From Acidovorax sp. (GTDB lineage Bacteria; Pseudomonadota; Gammaproteobacteria; Burkholderiales; Burkholderiaceae_C), in assembly GCA_031277855.1 (NCBI GenBank), contig JAITLO010000031.1:62001-126000 (forward strand): a stretch of DNA of 64,000 bases, written 5' to 3'. Of the stretch, positions 8,102-15,531 are shown in pieces. The stretch's first letter is position 1; each line of letters begins with the position of its first letter. A model generated the notes under the pieces. It was given only the letters and a program-made list of their open reading frames with translations, was not told the origin of the DNA and made no database searches. The position numbers were made by a program, and so were the translations under genes.

Positions 8102-8995
8102 ATGAAGATTTTGTTGTTGGGCAAAGACGGCCAGGTGGGCTGGGAGCTGCAGCGCAGTCTGGCCCCGCTGGGCGAGCTGGTGGCGCTGGGGCGTTCCGGT
8201 GCCCCGGGGCTGTGCGGTGATATGGCCGATCTGCAAGGCCTGGCACAGACGGTGCGCCAGCTGCGGCCCGATGTCATCGTCAATGCCGCAGCCCATACGG
8301 CGGTAGACCGTGCAGAGTCCGAGCCAGAACTGGCCCGTACCCTCAACGCCCTGGCCCCCGAGGTTTTGGCGCAAGAGGCCCAGGCCCTGGGGGCGCTGCT
8401 GGTGCACTACAGCACTGACTATGTGTTCGATGGCAGCGGTAACGCCCCACGTGCTGAAACCGATGCCGTGGCGCCGCTGTCGGTCTACGGCAGCAGCAAG
8501 CTGGAGGGCGAACAAGGCATACAGGCTGCGGGCTGTTCACATCTGATCTTCCGCACCAGCTGGGTCTACGCTGCGCGCGGCGGCAACTTTGCCAAAACCA
8601 TGCTGCGCCTGGCCCAGGAGCGTGAAGAGTTGACCGTGGTCGATGACCAATGGGGTGCGCCGACGGGGGCAGATCTGATTGCCGATGTGACGGCCCATGC
8701 CATCCGGCATGTGCTCCAGCGTTCGCAGGATGCAGGCCTGTACCACTTGGTGGCCCAGGGCGCGACCAACTGGCATGCCTATGCCCGGTATGTGGTGGAG
8801 CAGGCCAGGCAGATGCAGCCAACGCTGGCCATCAAGGCCAAAGAGATTCGCCCAGTGCCCAGCAGTGCCTTTCTCACGCCGGCACAAAGGCCGCAGAACT
8901 CGCGCCTGGATACGCACAAGCTGCAAAAGACGTTCTCGCTACAGCTTCCCGCTTGGCAGCAAGGCGTGAAGCGCATGCTGCATGAGATTTTGTAA
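8102..8995 (+). CDS. rfbD: dTDP-4-dehydrorhamnose reductase
   Basis: Last enzyme of the dTDP-L-rhamnose pathway, reducing the 4-keto group with NAD(P)H. The 297-residue protein begins MKILLLGKDGQVGWEL, where GKDGQVG is the family's nucleotide motif. It carries STDYVFDG and the catalytic YGSSKLEGE (YxxxK). The C-terminal RPQNSRLDTHKL block is diagnostic. The start is taken at 8102, 2 bases after rfbB, rather than at the upstream in-frame start inside rfbB. Translation is probably coupled. Confidence 0.95.
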   Translation: MKILLLGKDGQVGWELQRSLAPLGELVALGRSGAPGLCGDMADLQGLAQTVRQLRPDVIVNAAAHTAVDRAESEPELARTLNALAPEVLAQEAQALGALLVHYSTDYVFDGSGNAPRAETDAVAPLSVYGSSKLEGEQGIQAAGCSHLIFRTSWVYAARGGNFAKTMLRLAQEREELTVVDDQWGAPTGADLIADVTAHAIRHVLQRSQDAGLYHLVAQGATNWHAYARYVVEQARQMQPTLAIKAKEIRPVPSSAFLTPAQRPQNSRLDTHKLQKTFSLQLPAWQQGVKRMLHEIL

Positions 8996-9001
8996 TTCCG
9001 A

Positions 9002-9910
9002 ATGACCCACACCATGACGCAAGCACGCCAACCCTCACGCAAGGGCATCATCTTGGCCGGTGGCTCCGGCACCCGGCTGCACCCGGCCACGCTGGCCATC
9101 AGCAAGCAACTGCTGCCGGTCTACGACAAGCCCATGATTTATTACCCGCTCAGCACGCTGATGCTGGCGGGCATACGTGACATCCTCATCATCAGCACGC
9201 CGCAGGACACGCCGCGCTTTGAGCAGTTGCTGGGCGACGGCAGCCAGTGGGGCCTGCGACTGCAATATGCGGTGCAGCCCTCGCCGGACGGACTGGCCCA
9301 GGCGTTTTTGATTGGTGAAGCCTTTTTGGATGGGGCTCCCAGTGCCTTGGTGCTGGGCGACAATATTTTCTACGGGCATGACTTCCAGGGCCTGCTGAAA
9401 AAGGCCGATGCCCAGCAGGGCGCCACCGTGTTTGCCTACCATGTGCAAGACCCAGAGCGCTATGGCGTGGCGGAGTTTGATGCCACAGGCCAGGTGCTAT
9501 CGCTGGAAGAAAAGCCTGTGCAGCCCAAGTCCAACTATGCGGTGACGGGTTTGTACTTCTACGACAGCCAGGTGGTGGACATGGCCAAGTCGCTCAAGCC
9601 TTCGCCGCGTGGCGAGCTGGAAATCACCGACCTCAATCGCCTGTACCTGGAGCAAGGCCAGCTCAATGTGCAGCTGATGGGGCGTGGCTATGCCTGGCTG
9701 GACACCGGAACCCATGACAGCCTGCTGGAAGCAGGGCAGTTCATCGCCACGCTGGAGCAGCGCCAGGGCCTGAAAGTGGCCTGTCCCGAGGAAATCGCAT
9801 TCCGCAGCGGCTGGATTGACGCGGCGCAGGTAGAAAAGCTGGCCCAGCCCTTGCTGAAAAACGGCTATGGCAAATACCTGATGCAATGCCTCAAAGGTGG
9901 TGTGCGATGA
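9002..9910 (+). CDS. rfbA: Glucose-1-phosphate thymidylyltransferase
   Basis: Makes dTDP-glucose from glucose-1-phosphate and dTTP, the entry step to dTDP-rhamnose. The 302-residue protein has the pyrophosphorylase signature [11 protein letters not shown] near residue 19, then [18 protein letters not shown] and the metal-binding [12 protein letters not shown] and TGLYFYD follow in normal order. It starts 6 bases after rfbD; ATG 9014 is an alternative start. The stop overlaps the rfbC start by 4 bases. Confidence 0.95.
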   Translation: MTHTMTQARQPSRKGIILAGGSGTRLHPATLAISKQLLPVYDKPMIYYPLSTLMLAGIRDILIISTPQDTPRFEQLLGDGSQWGLRLQYAVQPSPDGLAQAFLIGEAFLDGAPSALVLGDNIFYGHDFQGLLKKADAQQGATVFAYHVQDPERYGVAEFDATGQVLSLEEKPVQPKSNYAVTGLYFYDSQVVDMAKSLKPSPRGELEITDLNRLYLEQGQLNVQLMGRGYAWLDTGTHDSLLEAGQFIATLEQRQGLKVACPEEIAFRSGWIDAAQVEKLAQPLLKNGYGKYLMQCLKGGVR

Positions 9911-10479
9911 AGGCCACGCCCACAGCCATTCCCGAAGTCATGGTGGTGGAGCCCAAGGTGTTTGGGGATGACCGCGGCTTTTTTTATGAAAGCTTCAACC
10001 AACAGGCTTTCAATGCGGCCACGGGAACGGACTACCAGTTTGTTCAAGACAACCACAGCCGCAGCAGCAAAGGGGTGCTGCGCGGACTGCACTACCAGCT
10101 GCCGCCCCATGCCCAGGGCAAACTGGTGCGTGTGGTGCGCGGTGCCGTGTGGGATGTGGCCGTAGATATCCGCCAGGGCTCACCCACCTTTGGCCGCTGG
10201 GTAGCCGAGGAGTTGACGGAGTACAGCCACAAGCAGTTCTGGATTCCGCCCGGATTTGCCCATGGTTTTGTGGTGCTGAGCGAGTCGGCCGACTTTCTCT
10301 ACAAAACCACCAACTACTACGCACCGCAATCCGATCGCGGCATTGCCTGGAATGATCCGCAGATCGCCATTCCCTGGCCGGACCTGGGCATGGAGTGGTT
10401 GCTGTCGGACAAGGACCGCCGCCAGCCTTTGCTGCAGGACGCGGAGATCTTTCCCGCGTCATTCGGCGCTGCCTCATGA
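9907..10479 (+). CDS. rfbC: dTDP-4-dehydrorhamnose 3,5-epimerase
   Basis: Epimerises C3 and C5 of dTDP-4-keto-6-deoxyglucose. A 190-residue cupin with the motifs [13 protein letters not shown] (DRGFFYES), [13 protein letters not shown] (catalytic His) and [14 protein letters not shown], followed by the tyrosine region [12 protein letters not shown]. It starts in an ATGA overlap with rfbA and completes the rfbB-D-A-C set. It ends convergent with the zinc-ribbon gene, leaving 31 bases in which I see no strong terminator. Confidence 0.95.
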   Translation: MKATPTAIPEVMVVEPKVFGDDRGFFYESFNQQAFNAATGTDYQFVQDNHSRSSKGVLRGLHYQLPPHAQGKLVRVVRGAVWDVAVDIRQGSPTFGRWVAEELTEYSHKQFWIPPGFAHGFVVLSESADFLYKTTNYYAPQSDRGIAWNDPQIAIPWPDLGMEWLLSDKDRRQPLLQDAEIFPASFGAAS

Positions 10480-10510
10480 TGAGGCAGTCTGCATTCCTGG
10501 AGCGTGCGGT

Positions 10511-11602
10511 TTAGCTGCCTTGCATCAGGCCCAGCACCAGGGCTAGTAACAGCAGGCCGCACAGCACGGCCAACGTGATCTTCACCCAGCTATAGGGCCG
10601 CTCACCCGCAATCTGGCCGGTGTAGCCGTTGGCCACAATCTGGTAGGTGGTGCGGCCATAGGTATAGCCCACCAGCCAGACCGGAACCAGTATGTGCTTG
10701 AACGTGCGGCCGCTGTAGGCGCGCTGCACCTGCAGATTGCGCTGGGTGTCGCCGGGAACCTGGCGGGAGCACATATTGCGCAGTTGGTCGTCCATATCGC
10801 CCTCGTTGATCTGGGCGGCCTTTGCCAGGTCCACCTGGTAGCGCTCCACGGTCCAGCCGCGCACAAACTCGGGCGTATAGGGCTTGAGGTCGGTGGTGGT
10901 AGGAAAGGGCTCCACCTGGCGCAGCAACTGGGGCTGCACGCCGACGGTGCCGGGCACCAGCTCGTCGTCAAAAAAATGCTGCAGCTGCCCTGATGCACTC
11001 TCCCAGCGCACATGGCGTACCTCACGGGTCTGGGTGTTGCCGTTGCTGTCGCGGTAGGTTTCGGTGGTGTAGTAGTAAAAACCAGCTTCGGCGTGCCACT
11101 GGGCATCGGCGTGGGCATCAAAAGTCCAATAGGGCAGGTAGACGCCGTGCAAGGTATCGGTCAGTGCGGCGGTCTTGAGCTTGTTGGGTGCAAACCAGCG
11201 GCTGCCATACCACTGGCGAATCCTGTCGCGTATCTGCCCGTCGCTGATCTTGAAGGGCAGCAGGCTTTGTGGCGTGATGGCGTTGTGCTCGGACTCGTGG
11301 GCAACAATGGCCGGGGAGCCGCAAAAATCGCAACGCTGGGCCGCAGTCTTGCTGGCCAGCACCGAGATGGCGCGGCAGTTCTGGCACTGCACTTCATAGC
11401 GCTCCTCGCCCCAGCCCTTGGCCGCAGCCGGCTGGCGCAGCGCACTCTCCAAATCCTGCTCCACCACCTCCTGGCCCAGCTGCGCGCGCGTTTCCTCGCT
11501 CCACTCCACCACCGCGCCGCAGTACGGGCATTTGAGCGACTGGGCCTTGGCATTCCACTCCAGATTGGCGCCGCACTCCGGGCAGGCATGCTTGCCCACC
11601 AT
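10511..11602 (-). CDS. Zinc-ribbon membrane-anchored protein (YdjG-like)
   Basis: About 363 residues with two zinc ribbons near the N-terminus: CPECG...CPYCG, then CQNC...CDFCG about 70 residues later. A long soluble domain follows with PYWTFDAHADAQWHAEAG and KHILVPVWLVGYTYG, and one hydrophobic segment at the C-terminus (about the last 25 residues) suggests membrane anchoring. Together with the SPFH gene 84 or so bases beyond the repeat it resembles the ydjG/ydjI pair of the Bacillus subtilis ydjFGHI operon, which supports PspA-type membrane maintenance. Start uncertain: ATG 11602 lies just before the first ribbon, and GTG 11662 would add a Pro-rich lead. Neither has a clear ribosome site. 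Confidence 0.75.
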   Translation of the reverse strand: MVGKHACPECGANLEWNAKAQSLKCPYCGAVVEWSEETRAQLGQEVVEQDLESALRQPAAAKGWGEERYEVQCQNCRAISVLASKTAAQRCDFCGSPAIVAHESEHNAITPQSLLPFKISDGQIRDRIRQWYGSRWFAPNKLKTAALTDTLHGVYLPYWTFDAHADAQWHAEAGFYYYTTETYRDSNGNTQTREVRHVRWESASGQLQHFFDDELVPGTVGVQPQLLRQVEPFPTTTDLKPYTPEFVRGWTVERYQVDLAKAAQINEGDMDDQLRNMCSRQVPGDTQRNLQVQRAYSGRTFKHILVPVWLVGYTYGRTTYQIVANGYTGQIAGERPYSWVKITLAVLCGLLLLALVLGLMQGS

Positions 11603-11730
11603 GGAAGGCGGCGCAGCGCCGGGGACAGCGGAATAGGGCGAGAAAGAAGGTGAATCTGTCACGATGGAAAAAGGCGGAATGCTTTTGATGCGTAGGGCAT
11701 AGCCTTTGATACTGGCATGGCCCAAGGCCA

Positions 11731-11826
11731 GGACACCGCGCAAGGGCCGCCCCGCAGCGCCGGTGTCGTCCCCCTCCCTCGCGCAGCGAAAGAGAGGGGG
11801 AAGGCGCGAAGCGACTCAGGGGGTGA
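11731..11826 (-). repeat. Stop-codon-proximal dispersed repeat, copy B
   Basis: On the minus strand this starts at the base after the TAA of the SPFH gene (11827). It reads TCACCCCCTGAGTCGC, then the CTTCCCCCTCTC block, GGGGGACGACACCGGCGC and GGGGCGGCCCTTGCGCGG. It is shorter than copies A, C and D because the central GCTCGCGGGCAG part is replaced by a shorter version. Orientation relative to the upstream gene is the same as in the other three copies. Confidence 0.75.
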
Positions 11827-12942
11827 TTAGCCCTTCAAGAATTCATCCAACGCCGACTGCGCAATCCGCCACTGGCTGCCAATCTGGCGGGCCTTGAGAT
11901 TGCCGGCCTGGATTTCCGCCAGCACATCGGCTTCGGCCACTCCCAGCACCTGGGCGGCTTGGGCCGGTGTCAAAACTTGCAGAGCAGCCTGTGCGGGCGC
12001 GGTCTGGGCGGCCTGAGTGTGTGCGGCCTGGGCCGCTGCAGGCGAGAAGGGGTCTGCGGTTGCAGCTCCTGTTGAAGGAGCACCACCGCTTTGCATGCTC
12101 TTCATCATTTCCTGGGCCATGCCAAAGCCCATGGCCATGGTGGCGGGCATGGTGGCCGCGGCAGCGCCTTCGCCGCCATTGGCCATGGCCTGGCCCATTT
12201 GGTACTTCACATAGTCGTTGAGGTTGCCGATGGCGCTCATGCTGGAGCGCTTGTCGATGGCCTGCTCCACCTCGGGCGGCACGGAGACATTTTCCAGGAT
12301 GAAGCTGGTGATCTCCAGGCCGTATTTGTCGGTGACGGCGGGGTTGATCAGCTGCAGCAGGGCCTCGCCCAGGTCGCTGTAGCGGGTGGCCACGTCCAGC
12401 ACCGGCACCTGGGCCTTGGCCAGGGCTTCGGAGAAGATGCTGACGATGCGCGAGCGCATGGTGTCGGCGAATTCATCGAGGCGGAAGTTCTGGTCCGTGC
12501 CCGCCACTTCCTTGAGGAATTTGGCTGGCTCTACGATGCGAAAGTCGTAGCTGCCGAAGGCGCGCAGGCGCACCACGCCAAAGTCCTTGTCGCGCACCAT
12601 CACCGGGTTGGAGGTGCCCCATTTGTTGCCGGTGAACAGCCGTGTGTTGATGTAGTAGACATCGCACTTGAACGGCGATTGGAAGCCGTATTTCCAGCCC
12701 TGGATGGTGGACAGGATGGGGATGTTCTCGGTCGACAGCTGATGCTTGCCGGGGCCGAACAGGTCGGCGTACTGGCCGGCCGAGACAAACTGCACCTGCT
12801 GCGACTCGCGCACGATCAGCTGGGCGCCGTTCTTGATTTCCTTGTCCTCGTCCGGCCAGCGGTAGGACAGGGTGTCGCGCGAGTCATCGGTCCATTCGAT
12901 GACTTCGATCAGCTGGTTTTTGATGATTTTCAGAAAGTCCAT
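11827..12942 (-). CDS. SPFH-domain protein with C-terminal excisionase-like helix-turn-helix
   Basis: This 371-residue protein begins with a YdjI-type SPFH domain (residues about 1-250, with LIVRESQQVQFVSAGQ and VRLRAFGSYDFRIVEP). A linker rich in Ala, Gln, Pro and Thr follows (about 265-320). The last 50 residues (LTPAQAAQVLGVAEADVLAEI to the end) look like an excisionase/MerR-type DNA-binding helix-turn-helix of the kind called HTH_17. SPFH proteins form membrane-associated oligomers. AAGAGG lies 7 bases upstream of ATG 12942. It precedes the zinc-ribbon gene on the same strand, probably as an operon, with repeat copy B between them. Confidence 0.85.
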   Translation of the reverse strand: MDFLKIIKNQLIEVIEWTDDSRDTLSYRWPDEDKEIKNGAQLIVRESQQVQFVSAGQYADLFGPGKHQLSTENIPILSTIQGWKYGFQSPFKCDVYYINTRLFTGNKWGTSNPVMVRDKDFGVVRLRAFGSYDFRIVEPAKFLKEVAGTDQNFRLDEFADTMRSRIVSIFSEALAKAQVPVLDVATRYSDLGEALLQLINPAVTDKYGLEITSFILENVSVPPEVEQAIDKRSSMSAIGNLNDYVKYQMGQAMANGGEGAAAATMPATMAMGFGMAQEMMKSMQSGGAPSTGAATADPFSPAAAQAAHTQAAQTAPAQAALQVLTPAQAAQVLGVAEADVLAEIQAGNLKARQIGSQWRIAQSALDEFLKG

Positions 12943-13158
12943 GCAAAACCTCTTGGTCCAGGGCAGAAAAACGAGCGATCCATTGTAGGGCTGTGCGAAA
13001 AGTCGGGCGGCTGTGAAATTATCAAAAAACGTAGCTATAGCTGCTTACATATCAAGCAGTTTCGTCGGATGTGGCTTGGATTACGCGCTGCTATTGAAAA
13101 GCGTAGCAAGCACCAACTAACATCTGCCACTTTGAATCACTATGACAGGAGATGATGT

Positions 13159-13698
13159 ATGGAGAAATTGCAGGTTCAGCAGCCGTCGGCAGCGTTTGTG
13201 GCGGCATCGTGGGCCGCGCTTTTGCTCGGAAGCGCTGCCTATATGGTGGGGCTGTGGAATGCGAACATGGCGCTCAACGAAAAAGGCTACTACTTCGCCG
13301 TGCTGGTGCTTGGCCTGTATGCGGCGATTTCGCTGCAAAAAGTGGTGCGTGACCGTATTGAAGACATTCCCGTCACAGGCATTTACTACGGCATCAGCTG
13401 GGTGGCCTTGCTCATCGGCGTGGGGCTGCTGGCGGTGGGTCTTTTCAACGCCACATTGGCGTTGAGTGAAAAAGGCTTTTATGCCATGGCCTTTTTGCTC
13501 GCCCTTTTTGGCGCCATTGCAGTGCAGAAAAATACCCGCGACATGCAGGCACACCACGCAGACCAGCCCAAACCCGTGCAGAGCAAGCCGGAGCGAAGCA
13601 GCGAGGGCGAGGCGGGCGCAGGTGCTCAAGAAGGGATGGGGCAGCGCGTGCTTGCCTCCGTGGATGCTCTAGGCAGCAAGCCTGGGCGAAACAGCTAA
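13159..13698 (+). CDS. YiaA/YiaB-family inner membrane protein
   Basis: A 179-residue protein with two tandem YiaAB two-helix units: residues about 12-60 (ending [10 protein letters not shown]) and about 72-125 (ending QKNTRDMQ). Each unit has two membrane segments around a short loop containing NEKGYY or SEKGFY, so four transmembrane helices are expected. A hydrophilic C-terminal tail of about 50 residues is rich in Lys, Glu and Ser. No biochemical function is established for the family. GGAG lies just upstream of ATG 13159. It is divergent from the SPFH gene; the 216 bases between them include an A+T-rich stretch at 13015-13125 that may be a Comamonadaceae intergenic element. Confidence 0.88.
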   Translation: MEKLQVQQPSAAFVAASWAALLLGSAAYMVGLWNANMALNEKGYYFAVLVLGLYAAISLQKVVRDRIEDIPVTGIYYGISWVALLIGVGLLAVGLFNATLALSEKGFYAMAFLLALFGAIAVQKNTRDMQAHHADQPKPVQSKPERSSEGEAGAGAQEGMGQRVLASVDALGSKPGRNS

Positions 13699-14017
13699 AA
13701 CAAAGCGACCGGAGCCTGATGGGCCCAGCGGTTCACACATCAACATGCTGGAGTACAAGACCACGACTTACGCAAATTCGGTTAGGGCGAGTGCTTTGCC
13801 TTAGGGCACAAGCCATGCTCCATCCTGGTTTGCGTAAGTCCTAAAGACATATGGGCTTCTGGGCGTGATTGAATAACCAGGCTTGGAGGCAAAGGCTTTT
13901 TTCGCAAAGCCAGGTACTTCGGCGAGGGTCGTAGAATTGGCAGCTTGCGCAGTGCAAGACTGCCCTTATTCAACGGGCAGGCCTTATGGGCCGCGCCCGT
14001 CTTGTGAACGACCATCC
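13699..14017. other. 319-base intergenic region upstream of glyQ
   Basis: No credible gene or RNA is seen. The region holds a 76-base element with 12-bp terminal inverted repeats (listed separately) and, nearer glyQ, a T-rich segment (GGCTTTTTTCGCAAAGCC, about 13896-13913) that could form a weak hairpin. No T-box or other riboswitch pattern is recognised. Confidence 0.5.
13765..13840. repeat. MITE-like element with 12-bp perfect terminal inverted repeats
   Basis: GACTTACGCAAA at 13765-13776 is repeated exactly as its reverse complement TTTGCGTAAGTC at 13829-13840, with 52 bases between. It contains no gene. The size and the perfect ends resemble a very small non-autonomous insertion element or the remnant of one. 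No other copy is noticed in this window, and no clear target-site duplication is visible. Confidence 0.5.
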
Positions 14018-14959
14018 ATGCTGACCTTCCAACAAATCATTCTGAAACTGCAGTCCTACTGGGCCGACCATGGCTGTGCTCTGCTCCAGCCCTATGACAT
14101 GGAAGTCGGCGCCGGTACCTCGCACACTGCCACGTTCTTGCGCGCCATAGGCCCAGAGCCCTGGAAGGCCGCCTATGTGCAGCCCAGCCGCCGCCCCAAG
14201 GACGGCCGCTATGGCGAGAACCCCAACCGCCTGCAGCATTACTACCAGTTCCAGGTGGTCTTGAAGCCCGCACCGGACAACATCCTGGAGCTGTATCTGG
14301 GCTCCCTGGAAGCCCTGGGCTTTGACCTGAAGAAGAACGACATCCGCTTTGTCGAAGACGACTGGGAAAACCCCACGCTGGGCGCATGGGGCCTGGGCTG
14401 GGAAGTCTGGCTCAATGGCATGGAGGTGACACAGTTCACCTACTTCCAGCAAGTGGCCGGCATCGACTGCAAGCCCGCCACCGGCGAGATCACCTACGGC
14501 CTGGAACGCCTGGCCATGTATTTGCAAGGCAAGGAGTCGGTGTATGACCTGGTCTATACCGACGGCCTGAGCTATGGCGATGTGTTCCACCAGAACGAGG
14601 TGGAGCAGTCCACCTACAACTTCGAGCATTCGAATGCGGACTTTTTGTTCACCGCCTTCACCGCCCACGAAGCCACTGCGGTCAAGCTGATCGACGCCCA
14701 ACTGGCCCTGCCCGCCTATGAGCAGGTGCTCAAGGCCGCCCACACCTTCAACCTGCTGGATGCCCGTGGCGCCATCAGCGTGACCGAGCGTGCGGCCTAT
14801 ATCGGTCGTATCCGCAACCTGGCCCGGGCCGTGGGCAAGAGCTATCTGGACAGCCGTGCCCGTCTGGGCTTCCCCATGGCTCCCAAGGCCCATGCTGAGG
14901 AAGTGCAGGCCGAGCTGGCCAAGGCAGCGGAACAAGCCGCCAAAAAGGCCGCTGCCTAA
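14018..14959 (+). CDS. glyQ: Glycyl-tRNA synthetase alpha subunit
   Basis: Catalytic subunit of the alpha2beta2 bacterial glycyl-tRNA synthetase. The 313-residue sequence starts [20 protein letters not shown], and has the class II motif 2 region ([21 protein letters not shown]) and the QFQVVLKP and [11 protein letters not shown] blocks. The last 15 residues are Ala/Lys-rich. ATG 14018 is set by homology; the frame is open further upstream, but that stretch is not conserved. The beta subunit gene is not adjacent: a 534-base membrane-protein gene lies between them. Confidence 0.97.
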   Translation: MLTFQQIILKLQSYWADHGCALLQPYDMEVGAGTSHTATFLRAIGPEPWKAAYVQPSRRPKDGRYGENPNRLQHYYQFQVVLKPAPDNILELYLGSLEALGFDLKKNDIRFVEDDWENPTLGAWGLGWEVWLNGMEVTQFTYFQQVAGIDCKPATGEITYGLERLAMYLQGKESVYDLVYTDGLSYGDVFHQNEVEQSTYNFEHSNADFLFTAFTAHEATAVKLIDAQLALPAYEQVLKAAHTFNLLDARGAISVTERAAYIGRIRNLARAVGKSYLDSRARLGFPMAPKAHAEEVQAELAKAAEQAAKKAAA

Positions 14960-14997
14960 GTTCGGCACCTGCTCTCACTTCAAGGCCTGCGCCTGCC

Positions 14998-15531
14998 ATG
15001 CCCACCATCTTCTCGCACATTGCCGTGCCCATTGCCGCCACGCTGGCGCTGGGCATGCGCCGCGTGCCACCCAGCATGTTGCTGGCGGGCATGCTGGCCA
15101 GCATTGCGCCGGATTTTGATGGCATCACCCGCCAATTCGGCTCTCACCTGCATGGCATGTGGGACCACCGGGGCTATACCCATACCCTGGGTTTTGCGCT
15201 GCTCATGGGCCTCGTCGGCCTGGGGCTGGCAAAGCACTGGAAGGTATCGTGCCTGGCGGGCTTTGCCTGGATGGCGCTGTGCTGCTTTTCCCATCCGCTG
15301 CTGGACATGTTGACCAGTGGCGGCAGCGGGATCGCGGCGCTGTGGCCCTTGAGTGAACAGCGATTTTTCAGTCCCTGGCGACCCATCAAGGTGTCGCCCA
15401 TTGTTGCAAGCCAGTTTTTCTCGCAGCGCGGCTGGCAGGTGGTGAGCAATGAACTGCTCACCATATGGCTGCCCTTGATGGCCCTGGGCCTGTCGTGTTT
15501 TGCGCTGCGCCATATCCGGAAATCCCCATGA
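14998..15531 (+). CDS. YdjM-type (DUF457) inner membrane metal-dependent hydrolase
   Basis: A 177-residue membrane protein of the YdjM/DUF457 family. The first segment SHIAVPIAATLALGMRR is followed by APDFDG, and then DHRGYTHTLGFAL, where the His/Asp pattern suggests a metal site similar to related phospholipase-like membrane hydrolases. Four to five hydrophobic segments are visible. The gene sits between glyQ (38 bases upstream) and glyS (ATGA overlap), so it is translated with the synthetase subunits. What it does there is unknown; nothing in the sequence links it to aminoacylation. Confidence 0.85.
   Translation: MPTIFSHIAVPIAATLALGMRRVPPSMLLAGMLASIAPDFDGITRQFGSHLHGMWDHRGYTHTLGFALLMGLVGLGLAKHWKVSCLAGFAWMALCCFSHPLLDMLTSGGSGIAALWPLSEQRFFSPWRPIKVSPIVASQFFSQRGWQVVSNELLTIWLPLMALGLSCFALRHIRKSP

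Noticed and set aside
13896..13913. Possible T-box or attenuator before glyQ
   Set aside because: No T-box core, specifier loop or antiterminator pattern could be found; such elements are also not expected in betaproteobacterial glyQS.
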